Shown in pieces: positions 43,783 to 52,744 of a stretch of DNA of 64,000 nucleotides; position 1 is the stretch's first letter; the number at the start of each line of letters is the position of its first letter. The stretch comes from Streptomyces sp. GQFP (GTDB taxonomy: Bacteria; Actinomycetota; Actinomycetes; Streptomycetales; Streptomycetaceae). The notes beneath the pieces are model-generated. The model was not told where the DNA came from and did no database searches. It saw nothing but the letters and a program-made list of their open reading frames with translations. The stretch is taken from NCBI RefSeq assembly GCF_021545335.1, contig NZ_CP089312.1:868001-932000 (forward strand), in the 5' to 3' direction. A program made the translations under genes and the position numbers.

Positions 43783-43997
43783 AGCGCGCCGTACAGCTTC
43801 TCCAGCGCGGAGAGGCGGCGGGTGAGCAGGAGTACGGAAGCGGCGTCTGCAGGTGCGTCGGACCCGCCGCTCTCCAGCATGGCGAGACGCTCACGGACCG
43901 CGTCGATCTCTTCCTTCAGCCGACCGCTCGCCTCGTCGCGCGTCAGCAGGTCCTCGTCGGTCCAGTCGGACGCCGCAATGTCCCGTCCGTGGCTCAT
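43779..43997 (-). CDS. Small predicted coiled-coil protein (72 aa), unknown
   Basis: A 72-aa acidic protein with a heptad-like C-terminal half (LKEEIDAVRERLAMLE ... LLLTRRLSALEKLYG). No recognised domain. It is translationally coupled to the SDR downstream. It may be a binding partner or regulatory subunit of the SDR, but this is only position-based. Confidence 0.7.
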   Translation of the reverse strand: MSHGRDIAASDWTDEDLLTRDEASGRLKEEIDAVRERLAMLESGGSDAPADAASVLLLTRRLSALEKLYGAL

Positions 43998-44062
43998 GCT
44001 CAGCTCCAGGGCTTGAAGACGGCCCCGGTCAAGAGTCCGGCACCGACGCTACATATCGCATT

Positions 44063-44184
44063 TCTGACACTCCGTACACTAAGCACGGAGACCATGGGCG
44101 TCAACATCTCTGACGTGCTTGCTCACCCGTTGGGGCGTTGGCGACGCGGTGCGGCAGCACCTTGCGACCGGAGACTGTCTGACA
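44063..44184. promoter_or_regulatory. Promoter region with two TCTGACA elements and an inverted repeat
   Basis: The 296-bp gap 43998-44293 contains TCTGACA at 44063-44069 and at 44178-44184, and the inverted repeat CTCCGT-N9-ACGGAG (44070-44090). No gene was found. TCTGACA (or its complement) recurs in other promoters of the cluster. The inverted repeat could be an operator for the 72-aa/SDR unit. Confidence 0.5.
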
Positions 44185-44293
44185 CCAATGACACTCTCGC
44201 GCGCCGCCGCACGCCCCAGCCGGCAGTCGCCGTGCAGAAGGTCACGGAACGCACGACCGCCCGGTGACTTCTCTTCCTGAGTTCCTCGGCGAT

Positions 44294-45508
44294 CTACTCG
44301 GAGCGGGGGAAGTTGTAAGCGCGCCGGGCGTTCAGCTCCACCATCTTGTGCACCTCGTCGTCCGGCACGTCCTGCATCGCGTCGGCCACGTACTGACGGC
44401 TCTTGGGCCAGAGGGAGTCCGAGTGGGGGTAGTCGGCCTCCCACATGATGTTGTCGATCCCGACCTTCTCCCGCCGCAGAATGCCCTCGTCGTCTTCGAT
44501 GAAGCAGCCGAACATGTTCTTGCGCCACAGGTCGGAGGGGCGGACCTCCTTGTTGACGTTCTGGTACCAGCGGTGCTTCTCCCAGGTCAGGTCGATGCGG
44601 TCCAGCAGGTACGGGACCCAGCCGATGCCGCCCTCGGAGAGGGCCACCTTCAACTCGGGGAACTTGTAGAAGACCTGGGAGAACAGCAGGTCGGCCGTCG
44701 CGTACATGGAGTTGCAGCCGAACAGCGCGGTCATGACCGCCATCGGTGCCTCCGGGGAGGTGATGGGCGGCTTGCCCGAGGAGCCGAAGTGCATGCACAG
44801 CGGCAGGCCGGTCTCCTCGGCGGCGCGGAAGACCTTGTCCCAGTGGTCGGTGTAGAACGACGGAAGGCCGCGCCCGACCGTGTTCTCCGGGAAGCTGATC
44901 GCCTTCGCGCCCTTGGCCGCGCACCGGTAGATCTCCCGTGCCGACTCGTCGGCGTCCCACAGCGGCAGAACGATCATCGGGATGAAGCGGTCCGGGTAGG
45001 CGGCGGCCCACTCGTCGAGGTGGAAGTCGTTCCACGCCTGCACCGACAGCAGGGCCAGTTCGGGGTCCTTGCCCTCCATGAACACCGTGCCGGCGAAGCC
45101 GGGGAAGGTGGGGAAGCACAGGGCGGCCTGAACCCCGTCGATGTCCATGTCCGTGACGCGCGCGTGCACGTCGTAACAGCCCGGCAGCATGTCCGAGTAG
45201 CGGGTCGGGTCCATGCCGTACTCTTCGGGCCGCTTGCCCGCCACCGCGTTCAGGCCGATGTTCGGGTAGATCCTCCCCTCGTAGGTCCAGACCTCCGCGA
45301 GCCGCTTCTTGTACTCTCCACCCTCCCGGCCGGCGCTGAAGAGGCTGGCGACCAACGCGTCGTCGCTCGTGGTCTCGCTCGCGTCCATTTCGACGATCCG
45401 CGGACCGTCCTCCTGGAACTTCTTCGGCAGCCGGTCCGTCCACAGCGACGGCGGCTCGATCAGGTGGTCGTCCACCGATATCAGCTGCATGTGATCCTGA
45501 AGCGGCAT
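44294..45508 (-). CDS. Amidohydrolase-2 family metal-dependent hydrolase/decarboxylase
   Basis: A 404-aa protein of the TIM-barrel family that includes ACMSD and gamma-resorcylate decarboxylase. ISVDDHLIEPP is the N-terminal metal motif, CMHFGSSGKPP carries a further metal His, and MWEADYPHSDSLWP the late metal/catalytic Asp. The start at 45508 is preceded by GGGAGGAACC. Homologues decarboxylate or hydrolyse cyclic or aromatic acids. It follows the thiolase and DUF35 genes on the same strand with a 118-nt gap. Confidence 0.87.
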   Translation of the reverse strand: MPLQDHMQLISVDDHLIEPPSLWTDRLPKKFQEDGPRIVEMDASETTSDDALVASLFSAGREGGEYKKRLAEVWTYEGRIYPNIGLNAVAGKRPEEYGMDPTRYSDMLPGCYDVHARVTDMDIDGVQAALCFPTFPGFAGTVFMEGKDPELALLSVQAWNDFHLDEWAAAYPDRFIPMIVLPLWDADESAREIYRCAAKGAKAISFPENTVGRGLPSFYTDHWDKVFRAAEETGLPLCMHFGSSGKPPITSPEAPMAVMTALFGCNSMYATADLLFSQVFYKFPELKVALSEGGIGWVPYLLDRIDLTWEKHRWYQNVNKEVRPSDLWRKNMFGCFIEDDEGILRREKVGIDNIMWEADYPHSDSLWPKSRQYVADAMQDVPDDEVHKMVELNARRAYNFPRSE

Positions 45509-45626
45509 GGTTCCTCCCAAGCGTCGACGACAGCCGGACCGGGCCAGTCCCTGAGGTGCCGGCTGCTTCCTTCGAGTTCGTACGAATGTGTGCTGCGGGG
45601 CGCGGGCGCGCCGCTCTCCCGGACGC

Positions 45627-46811
45627 TCAGCCGGCGCGGTGGAGCAGCAGGCAGCCCGCTTCGGGCCCGCCACCGATTCCCACCGCGACGGTTCTCACGT
45701 CCTTGGCGATCTGTCGTTCTCCTGCCTGACGCCACAGCTGCAGACAGGCCTCGTGGAGGAAGCCGTAGCCGTGCATTCGGCCCGCCGACAGCTGGCCGCC
45801 GTGCGGATTGATCGGCAGGGTGCCGTCCAGGCGGTAGGTGTCGACGTCGTCGAGGAACTGTCCGACCTTGCCGTGTTCGCAGAAGCCGAGCGCCTCGATC
45901 CACTGGGTGCACAGGTAGCTGAAGCCGTCGTACAGCGTGGCGAAGTCGACGTCCGACGGGGTCATCGTCGTCGTCTCCCACATGGACCGCGCGGCATCGT
46001 GCGCGGCCATGGTGGTCAGGTCGGCCCGCTGGTCCCACGTGTGACGCTCGTACAGCGCGGCCCCGGCGGCCTCGATCGAGATCGGCGGGTTCGGCAGGCC
46101 GGCGGTCTCCTCACGTCGGGAGAGGATGATCGCGGTCGCGCCGTCGCACGGGACGTCGCAGTCGTAGAGACCGAACGGCCAGGAGATCAGCCGCGCGTCG
46201 AGGTACTCCTCCAGCGTCATCGGTTCGCGGTAGATCGCCTGGGGGTTACGGCCCGCGTTGGTGCGGGTGTTGACCACCAGCTTGCCGAGCTGCTCCCGGG
46301 TCAGCCCGAAGTCGTGCATGTAGCGCTGGGCGTACATGGCGATCCAGTTCGCCGGGGATGCGGCGCCGAACGGCACCCGGAACTCCGCGTGCCCCGAGGC
46401 ACGTTGCGCCTTCCCGGTCAGGGCGGCGGCCCGGCCCTTCGCCTGTGCCGTGGCCTCCCAGACCGAGCGGAAGCAGAGCACATGGGTGGCTCGTCCGGTC
46501 GCGATGGCCGCGGCGGCGTCGAGCAGGGTGCCGATCTGGCCGGAGGTCTCGACCGAGCTCGTGTGCCAGCGGGTGCGCAGGCCGAAAGCGTCTCGGACGT
46601 CGTGCGTGGTCGCCCCCACGAATCCGTCCTCCGCGGCGACGGGGCCGGGATAGCTGGCCACTCCGTCGATGTCGTCGAACGTCAGGCCGGCGTGCCGGAC
46701 GGCGACTTCGGCGGCTTCCAGGGCCAGATCGATGCCGGTGCGGCCGAGGCGCCGGCCGATCCGGGACTGCCCGATGCCGGTGACCACGGCACGGTCGTCG
46801 GCGAAGGTCAT
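45627..46811 (-). CDS. Thiolase-like acetyltransferase/retro-aldolase (Ltp/SCP-x thiolase type)
   Basis: A 394-aa thiolase-fold protein. AVVTGIGQSRIGRRLGRTGIDLALEAAEVAVRHAGL opens the typical SCP-x thiolase, and PINPHGGQLSAGRMHGYGFLHEACLQLWRQAG is the C-terminal catalytic block with GG-rich loop. The canonical nucleophilic Cys of biosynthetic thiolases is not obvious (THVLCFRSVW lies in that region). The start overlaps the DUF35 gene by 4 nt. Thiolase-like proteins paired with DUF35 are retro-aldolases in steroid side-chain degradation (Ltp2 type), a good model but not shown for this substrate. Confidence 0.87.
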   Translation of the reverse strand: MTFADDRAVVTGIGQSRIGRRLGRTGIDLALEAAEVAVRHAGLTFDDIDGVASYPGPVAAEDGFVGATTHDVRDAFGLRTRWHTSSVETSGQIGTLLDAAAAIATGRATHVLCFRSVWEATAQAKGRAAALTGKAQRASGHAEFRVPFGAASPANWIAMYAQRYMHDFGLTREQLGKLVVNTRTNAGRNPQAIYREPMTLEEYLDARLISWPFGLYDCDVPCDGATAIILSRREETAGLPNPPISIEAAGAALYERHTWDQRADLTTMAAHDAARSMWETTTMTPSDVDFATLYDGFSYLCTQWIEALGFCEHGKVGQFLDDVDTYRLDGTLPINPHGGQLSAGRMHGYGFLHEACLQLWRQAGERQIAKDVRTVAVGIGGGPEAGCLLLHRAG

Positions 46812-47221
46812 GACGTCACCGGCCGGAAGAAGGGGAGCGCGATGTCGTCCTGTTCGTCGAAGACGACTTCGACGGGCATCCCGACCGTGACCTGCTCGAT
46901 GTCGCACTCGACCAGACAGGTCGTGAGCCGGACATCGGGCTGCTCGTCGAGTTCGACGGCGGCGATCACGTAAGGCGGTGGGAAGGCGTCGAACCATGGA
47001 TGGTGGTTCACGGTGTAGGCGGCGACCGTCGCCCTGCCGGACACCTTCTCCGGTCCCACGTCGCGGCTTCGGCAGCGGTGGCACGCGCCCACCGGGGGGT
47101 GGAAGTACCGCCGACAGGAACGGCAACGGTGAATGAGAAGGGCGTGGTCGAATCCACCGGTCCAGAAGGGACGGGATTCTTCGGACACTTCCGGAAGTAT
47201 GCGGCCCGACTGTTGTGACAT
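46808..47221 (-). CDS. DUF35 OB-fold/zinc-ribbon protein
   Basis: A 137-aa protein with an N-terminal zinc ribbon (CRSC ... CHRC), then an OB-fold (GRATVAAYTVNHHPWFDAFPPPYVIAAVELDEQP). It is the normal partner of thiolase-like aldolases in CoA-ester cleavage complexes. The start at 47221 follows GGAGGAATCCC, and its stop overlaps the thiolase start. First gene of the minus-strand unit. Confidence 0.9.
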   Translation of the reverse strand: MSQQSGRILPEVSEESRPFWTGGFDHALLIHRCRSCRRYFHPPVGACHRCRSRDVGPEKVSGRATVAAYTVNHHPWFDAFPPPYVIAAVELDEQPDVRLTTCLVECDIEQVTVGMPVEVVFDEQDDIALPFFRPVTS

Positions 47222-47888
47222 GGGATTCCTCCGGGAATCAACTGCGGCACTGTGCGCCACGCCGTTTCGGGCGCGGCGGAGCCCGGACGACCGGCTTCCC
47301 GGACCTGGTTGGCCAATCGTTCGGACCGTAACATCTGATGGTCGTGTCACGAAACAGTCCGTTCCATGCAAACTGTCGAAGGACGGGACCGCGGTCCCCG
47401 TCGAGCGGGCGGGTCACGGGCGGCACACGAGGGCCGCGAACGCCGGGAGCACATCGGCTCGGATCCCTCTCACAACCATCATGAACTGCTGATTCGCACC
47501 GCCGACGTGCTGCAGTCGGGGCACCCGCCGCACGCTGCAACACCTCGGCCGGAGGATGGAGCCGCACAAACCCGCCCGCCGTGGGCAGCAAGCGGAGAGG
47601 GCTCCCCAGCAGCCACCAGCAGCCCGTCACAGCCGACGGCCTACAGCGTTCTCTGACAGTGCTATACGACCATCGAGACTCGTCGGCCCCCTACGCACAC
47701 CTCGACGGGGAGCCGCCTTCGCGACAGAGAACCACCCAAAACGACGAACATGTCAGAACACATGGAGTTCAGGACCCCTCGACAGCCCTCAGGGCGCGAA
47801 CATACGGATCCCACCTCGACACTCGACAGGAAACGCAGTCACAAATAATGTACGTGGCGTCAGATTCCGCCGTGGACCAGGAGGCCTA
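47222..47888. promoter_or_regulatory. 667-bp divergent intergenic region
   Basis: No convincing gene was found between the DUF35 (-) and MaoC-N (+) starts. Possible reading frames in it have non-coding composition. It holds three TCTGACA/TGTCAGA/CGTCAGA elements (47652, 47751, 47858) and the last lies 25 bp before the MaoC-N start. It is the longest non-coding stretch in the window and could contain several promoters or a small RNA. Confidence 0.5.
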
Positions 47889-48338
47889 GTGACCACCCCA
47901 CCCCCACAGTCCGCGCCGGTCGGCGCGACCGGCACCGAGTACGAAGTGCCTGTAGAACGCGGCAAGATCAGCGAATTCGCCGCCGCCATGCAGTCCGAGA
48001 ACCCCGCCTATCAAGGGCTTCAGGCCATCACCCCGCCGACGTTCCTGGCCTGCGCCGCCCGCTGGGCCCCCGAGGGCGGGCGGATCGAGACGGGTTTCGA
48101 GCGTGCCCGGTTGCTGCACGGGGAACAGGAGTACGTCTTCCACGGCCCGCCCCCGCGCGCCGGGGACACCCTGATCGCCCGCGAGCGGCTGATCGACCGC
48201 TACACGAAGGCCGGCAAGCGCGGCGGTGAGATGCGCTTCGCCGTGGTGACCACCGAATTCCGCTCCCCCGCCGGGGATCTGGTCGCCGAGGCACGGGCGA
48301 CCTACATCGAGACGGCCGCGAAGGAGGGAGCCAAGTGA
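47889..48338 (+). CDS. MaoC dehydratase N-terminal-type protein (hydratase subunit)
   Basis: A 149-aa hot-dog protein, MaoC N-terminal domain type. TEYEVPVERGKISEFAAAMQSENPAYQGLQAITPPTFLACAARW is typical. It lacks the hydratase motif, so it is the non-catalytic half of a heterodimer, like ChsH2/HadA/C types. The GTG at 47889 follows CAGGAGGCCTA. The following catalytic-type MaoC gene overlaps it by 4 nt (GTGA). Confidence 0.88.
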   Translation: MTTPPPQSAPVGATGTEYEVPVERGKISEFAAAMQSENPAYQGLQAITPPTFLACAARWAPEGGRIETGFERARLLHGEQEYVFHGPPPRAGDTLIARERLIDRYTKAGKRGGEMRFAVVTTEFRSPAGDLVAEARATYIETAAKEGAK

Positions 48339-48787
48339 CGACGGCGCCGCTCACGTACGCCAAGGGAACCGTCGCCCCGCCCCGCCGGTTCGGGCCGCTG
48401 ACGACCAGGATGTTCGTCCGCTACTCGGGGGCTTCGGGCGATCTCAACCCGATGCACTACGACGACATTCAGGCACGGGCCGCGGGCCACCCCTCCGTCT
48501 TCTCGCAGGGCATGCACCAGGCCGCGCTGCTGGCCGGCTTCGCGACGGACTGGCTCGGCGCCGAGCATGTCCGCCGCTTCCACGTCCGCTTCCGCGAGCA
48601 GGTGTGGCCGGGCGACGTGCTCACCTGCGCCGGCGAGGTCACCGCCGTCGCCCCGCACGGAGAGGGCTTGGATCTGGTCACCGTGGCGCTCACCTGCACG
48701 CGGCAGACCGGCGGGGTGGCCATCAGCGGTTCGGCGGACTTCCTGCTGCCCGCCGATGCCGCCGCACCTCGTACGACAGCACCTTGA
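48335..48787 (+). CDS. MaoC-type enoyl-CoA hydratase subunit
   Basis: A 150-aa hot-dog hydratase with RYSGASGDLNPMHYDDIQARAAGHPSVFSQGMHQAALL, the catalytic hydratase-2 motif with Asp and His. Start GTG is coupled to the preceding MaoC-N gene. The pair resembles the ChsH1-ChsH2 and HadAB heterodimers, which hydrate bulky enoyl-CoAs. Confidence 0.92.
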   Translation: MTTAPLTYAKGTVAPPRRFGPLTTRMFVRYSGASGDLNPMHYDDIQARAAGHPSVFSQGMHQAALLAGFATDWLGAEHVRRFHVRFREQVWPGDVLTCAGEVTAVAPHGEGLDLVTVALTCTRQTGGVAISGSADFLLPADAAAPRTTAP

Positions 48788-48940
48788 TCTGACATATTCA
48801 CCCACCTTTGACGTCAACCACCCTCGACGACCAACAAAGGTCCACCACCCGACGGTTGCACGTATCTAACAAGTGTGTCACTTTGGATTCCCGGTTCGCG
48901 TCGCTGTCATGGCGGCCGAGTCGCAGAGAGGACTTCCGGT

Positions 48941-49711
48941 ATGGACATCAGTCGCGTTTCGGCGCTCGTCACCGGCGGCGCCGGTGGACTGGGCGAAGCC
49001 ACCGTCCGCAGGCTCACCGCCGCGGGCGCTGCAGTGATCATCGCGGATCTGGACGACGACCGTGGCAAGTCCCTGGCCGACGAACTCGGCAGCCGCGTGG
49101 CGTATGTACGAACCGACGTACTGAACGAGGCCGAAGTGAACGGGGCGATCGCCGCGGCGACCGCCCTGGCTCCCCTGGGCATCGCGGTCAGCGCGCACGG
49201 CGGCGCCGCGGGCGCCTCCCGGGTGGTGGGCCGGGACGGATCACCCGCGTCCTTCGAGCAGTTCCAGTGGTACGTCAGCCTCTTCCTCAACGGGACGTTC
49301 AACGTGCTGCGGCTGGCCGCCGCCGCCATGGCCAAGAACGTGGCAGGCCCGGACGGCGGGCGCGGCGTCATCGTCAACACGGCGAGCATCGCCGCCTTCG
49401 AGGGGCAGGTCGGCCAGACCGCGTACGCGGCGGCCAAGGGCGGGGTCGTCGGGCTCACGCTCCCCGCGGCCCGCGATCTGACCAAGGTGGGGGTGCGCGT
49501 CATGGCGATCGCGCCGGGCACCTTCTTCACGCCCGCCTTCCGTATGGAGCGGGAGGAGGCCGAACAGCGCTGGGGGGCAGCCGTACCCTTCCCCAACCGG
49601 ATGGGCAGCCCCTCCGAGTACGCGGCACTGGTGCAGCACATCGCCGAGAACGACTACCTCAACGGCGAGGTCATCCGCCTCGACGGAGCGCTGCGTTTCC
49701 AGCCGAAGTGA
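48941..49711 (+). CDS. SDR-family oxidoreductase, 3-hydroxyacyl-CoA dehydrogenase type-2-like
   Basis: A 256-aa SDR similar to HSD10/type-2 3-hydroxyacyl-CoA dehydrogenases. TGGAGGLGEATVRRL, GIAVSAHGG, NTASIAAFEGQVGQTAYAAAKGGVV and FPNRMGSPSEYAALVQHIAENDYLNGEVIRLDGALR match this subgroup. The start at 48941 has an AGAGAGG upstream. After the hydratase it would oxidise the 3-hydroxyacyl-CoA. A TCTGACA element (48788) and a palindrome TTGACGTCAA (48808-48817) lie in the gap before it. Confidence 0.9.
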   Translation: MDISRVSALVTGGAGGLGEATVRRLTAAGAAVIIADLDDDRGKSLADELGSRVAYVRTDVLNEAEVNGAIAAATALAPLGIAVSAHGGAAGASRVVGRDGSPASFEQFQWYVSLFLNGTFNVLRLAAAAMAKNVAGPDGGRGVIVNTASIAAFEGQVGQTAYAAAKGGVVGLTLPAARDLTKVGVRVMAIAPGTFFTPAFRMEREEAEQRWGAAVPFPNRMGSPSEYAALVQHIAENDYLNGEVIRLDGALRFQPK

Positions 49712-49866
49712 TGTGAGGTGCGTGCCTTGCCGCCAGGGTGAGTTGTCATACGTGGCGGCTGCCGCGCGGCTTCTGGCACGTACTCCCCCGGCCGGCGCTC
49801 CCCGGCGCCCCCACGCCGCGCGCGAAGACGAGCGACCCGCCATCGCGCCCCTCGATCGGAACTCAC

Positions 49867-51381
49867 ATGAGCATTTCACTGATCCTGGAGATGGCCACCT
49901 CCGGCCATCCCGACCGCGCGGCCGTCACCACCGGCGGCACGACGCACACCTACCAGGAGTTCGCCGACGCGGTGGCCCGGGCGGGCACCCTGTTGCAGGA
50001 GTCGGGCGCCGAGCACGTCGTGTTCCTCGCCGGGTCCGGCATCGAGCAGGCCACGCTCCTCTTCGCGGCGGCCCACGCGGGTATCCCTTTCTCCCCCGTC
50101 AACTACCGCCTCGGCCAGGCCCAGCTCACCGAGCTGATCAACCGGATCGACGGGGCGCTCGTGATCGTGGACCCCCGCTACCACGAGGTCGCCGCCGCGT
50201 CCCGCGCCCCCCTCGTCACGACCGACGACTTCACGGCCCGGATGCGGGCCCGCACCGAGACGCCGCTGCCGCCGCGGACCGTCGACCCGGACTCCCCCGC
50301 CATCATCCTGTTCACCAGCGGCACGACCTCGGCGCCCAAGGGCGTCGTACTGCGCCACAGCCATCTGCTCAGCTACGTCATGGGCACGGTGGAGTTCGCC
50401 TCCGCGGCCGAGACGGACGCCGCGCTGATCAGCGTCCCGCCCTACCATGTCGCGGGCACGGGCACGGTTCTGACGAACTTCTACGCCGGGCGCCGGATGG
50501 TCTACCTGCCGGACTTCGAGCCGCGGCGCTGGATCGACCTCGCCCGCGAGGAGGGCGCGACATCGGCGATGGTGGTGCCGACGATGCTCGAACGCATCGT
50601 GCAGTGCCTGCCGAAGGGGGCGACCGCCGACGTCCCGACGCTGCGGACCCTGTCCTACGGCGGTTCGCGCATGCCTCGCCCCACCCTCGAAGCGGCCCTT
50701 CACGCCTTCCCCGAGGCCGGCTTCGTCAACGCCTACGGGCTCACCGAGACCAGCTCGACCATCGCGCTGCTCGGCCCCGACGACCACCGGGCGGCCCTGA
50801 ACAGCACCGACCCACTCGTGCGGGCCCGGCTCGCCTCCATCGGCCGGCCCGTGCCCGGCATCGAGGCGCAGATCCGCGACCCCGCGGGCAACCCCGTCGC
50901 GCCCGGCGAGCAGGGTGAGCTGTGGGTGCGCGGAGCGCAGGTCTCCGGCGAGTACCTGGGCGCCGCGTCGGTGCTGGACAGCGAGGGCTGGTTCCCCACC
51001 CGGGACCTGGCCCACGAGGACGCCGACGGCTATCTGTTCATCGTGGGACGAGGCGACGACACCATCATCCGCGGCGGTGAGAACATCGCGCCCGCCGAGA
51101 TAGAGGACGTGCTCGTCACCCACCCGCAGGTGCGCTCCGTCGCCGTCGTCGGAATACCGGACGACCACTGGGGCCAGGCCATCGTCGCGGCCGTGGTCGT
51201 CGAGGACGGGGCCGACCTCGACGAGGAACAGCTGCGTCAGTACGCGCGCGAGCGGCTCCGCGGCTCGCGCACCCCCGACCGTGTCGTCTTCCAGAGCGCG
51301 CTGCCCATCACTGCCACCGGCAAGATCCTGCGCAAGGACATCGTCGCCGGGATTGTCACCAAGGCCGGTTCAGACCGGTGA
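49867..51381 (+). CDS. AMP-dependent acyl-CoA ligase
   Basis: A 504-aa ANL-superfamily ligase. P-loop FTSGTTSAPKGVVLRHSH, YGLTETSS, and the DLAHEDADGYLFIVGRGDDTIIRGGENIAPAEIEDVL hinge block, with the catalytic Lys in PITATGKILRKDI. It converts an acid to its CoA-thioester using ATP. The substrate could be a ring-derived carboxylic acid in this setting. The next gene starts 14 nt downstream. Confidence 0.93.
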   Translation: MSISLILEMATSGHPDRAAVTTGGTTHTYQEFADAVARAGTLLQESGAEHVVFLAGSGIEQATLLFAAAHAGIPFSPVNYRLGQAQLTELINRIDGALVIVDPRYHEVAAASRAPLVTTDDFTARMRARTETPLPPRTVDPDSPAIILFTSGTTSAPKGVVLRHSHLLSYVMGTVEFASAAETDAALISVPPYHVAGTGTVLTNFYAGRRMVYLPDFEPRRWIDLAREEGATSAMVVPTMLERIVQCLPKGATADVPTLRTLSYGGSRMPRPTLEAALHAFPEAGFVNAYGLTETSSTIALLGPDDHRAALNSTDPLVRARLASIGRPVPGIEAQIRDPAGNPVAPGEQGELWVRGAQVSGEYLGAASVLDSEGWFPTRDLAHEDADGYLFIVGRGDDTIIRGGENIAPAEIEDVLVTHPQVRSVAVVGIPDDHWGQAIVAAVVVEDGADLDEEQLRQYARERLRGSRTPDRVVFQSALPITATGKILRKDIVAGIVTKAGSDR

Positions 51382-51395
51382 CTGAGGAGAACAGC

Positions 51396-51701
51396 ATGCT
51401 CAAGACCGGAGCCCGTCTGCGCAGCCAGGTCTGCGGGACCGAGGTCGTCGTGGTGCGCGCCGGCAACGCGGACGCCGTAGTGCACTGCGGTGGACACCCC
51501 ATGATCGACCTCACCGCCGACCCCGAGCGGGGATTCGCGATCGACGCCGCCTTCGCCGGGGGCAGCGTCCTCGGCAAGCGCTACACGGACGACGGCAACA
51601 CCATCGAGGTCCTCGTCACGCACGACGGCGCGGGCTCGCTCGCCCTGGACGGCAAGGCGCTGACGCTCAAGACCGCCAAACCGCTGCCCTCCAGTGACTG
51701 A
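51396..51701 (+). CDS. Small conserved-looking protein of unknown function (101 aa)
   Basis: A 101-aa protein between ligase and hydratase genes. It has QVCGTEVVVVRAGNADAVVHCGGHPM, with two Cys, and a hydrophilic C-terminus. The ATG at 51396 follows GAGGAG; an upstream GTG at 51378 is possible. No domain was recognised; the CG...CGGHP pair might bind a metal. Its coupling to the ligase suggests an accessory role. Confidence 0.72.
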   Translation: MLKTGARLRSQVCGTEVVVVRAGNADAVVHCGGHPMIDLTADPERGFAIDAAFAGGSVLGKRYTDDGNTIEVLVTHDGAGSLALDGKALTLKTAKPLPSSD

Positions 51702-51780
51702 GCGGCCCGAACAGTATGCGGCGATCGTGAGAGACCGGACCGGTGGGCCGCGGCCGGACCTCGTCGAAGGAGACCGACCC

Positions 51781-52611
51781 ATGCACGCGGAACACACGCC
51801 GGCCGACGCCACCGCTCCCGGTGCGGAGCCCGCCGCACTGGTGGAGCGCCTGGGCCCCGTCATGCTCATCACCCTGAACCGTCCGTCCGCCCGCAACGCG
51901 GTCAACGCCGAGATGTGCGTCCTGGTCGGTGACGCGCTGGAGGAGGCGGAACGGGACCAGGACATAAGGGTGGTGGTGCTCACCGGGGCCGGCGACAAGG
52001 CGTTCTGTGCCGGGGCCGACCTCAAGGCCATCAGCCGTGGCGAACCGGTGATTCCGCCCGGCCGGGAGCACTGGGGCCTGGCCGGCTACGTCTCGCACTC
52101 CATCAGCAAGCCCACGATCGCCGCGGTCAACGGCCTCGCGCTGGGCGGCGGTACGGAACTCGCGCTGGCCAGCGACCTCGTGGTGACCGCCGAGCACGCG
52201 CAGTTCGGGCTGCCCGAGGTCAAGCGGGGGCTGGTCGCCGCTGCCGGCGGTGCTTTCCGGCTCATGGACAAGCTGCCGGCGGCGATAGCGATGGAGCTAC
52301 TGCTCACCGGCGAGCCGATCAGCGCGCGCCGCGCGGCGGAACTCAACCTCGTCAACCGCGTGGTGCCGGGCCCCGAAGTCCTGGATACGGCGCTCGGCCT
52401 GGCCCGCACCATCGCGGCCAACGCCCCGCTGGCCGTGCAGGCCCACAAACGGATCGCCCTCGCGCAGGGCCCGGCGGGCGAACGCCCCCGGGAGGAACCG
52501 GGCTGGGCCGCGACGGCCCAGGCCCTCCCGCTCATCGCCGCCTCCGAGGACGCGAAGGAAGGCGCCCTCGCGTTCGTCGAGAAGCGCGCGCCGGTGTGGC
52601 GGGGGCGGTAG
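51781..52611 (+). CDS. Enoyl-CoA hydratase/isomerase family protein
   Basis: A 276-aa crotonase-fold enzyme. VVLTGAGDKAFCAGADLKAI gives the oxyanion loop, and AVNGLALGGGTELALASDLVV and QFGLPEVKRGLVAAAGGAFRL follow, with the catalytic Glu in the PEVKRG position. The ATG at 51781 has AAGGAG upstream; an N-terminally longer GTG start at 51694 is possible. Final gene of the operon starting with the MaoC pair. Confidence 0.92.
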   Translation: MHAEHTPADATAPGAEPAALVERLGPVMLITLNRPSARNAVNAEMCVLVGDALEEAERDQDIRVVVLTGAGDKAFCAGADLKAISRGEPVIPPGREHWGLAGYVSHSISKPTIAAVNGLALGGGTELALASDLVVTAEHAQFGLPEVKRGLVAAAGGAFRLMDKLPAAIAMELLLTGEPISARRAAELNLVNRVVPGPEVLDTALGLARTIAANAPLAVQAHKRIALAQGPAGERPREEPGWAATAQALPLIAASEDAKEGALAFVEKRAPVWRGR

Positions 52612-52692
52612 ACAGCCGGTATGGCGGGGGGGGTGGCCAGGGGGCAGCAGTCAGGGTGTGCCGGGCGGGAGCCCTCGGCGATCGCCGCCGGT

Positions 52693-52744
52693 GGGCGCAG
52701 TCGGTGAGCGCCGCCGGCGGGCGCAGTCAGTGAGCGCCGCCGCC
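52693..52744. repeat. 26-bp direct tandem repeat
   Basis: Two almost identical 26-bp copies (52693-52718 and 52719-52744) in the 322-bp non-coding gap between the enoyl-CoA hydratase (+) and P450 no. 3 (-). The rest of the gap holds a hairpin and no gene. Confidence 0.8.

Noticed and set aside
47366..47656. A possible 96-aa gene in the 667-bp gap
   Set aside because: No ribosome-binding site, composition rich in Arg/Pro/Ser/His typical of random GC-rich frames, no similarity to any known family.
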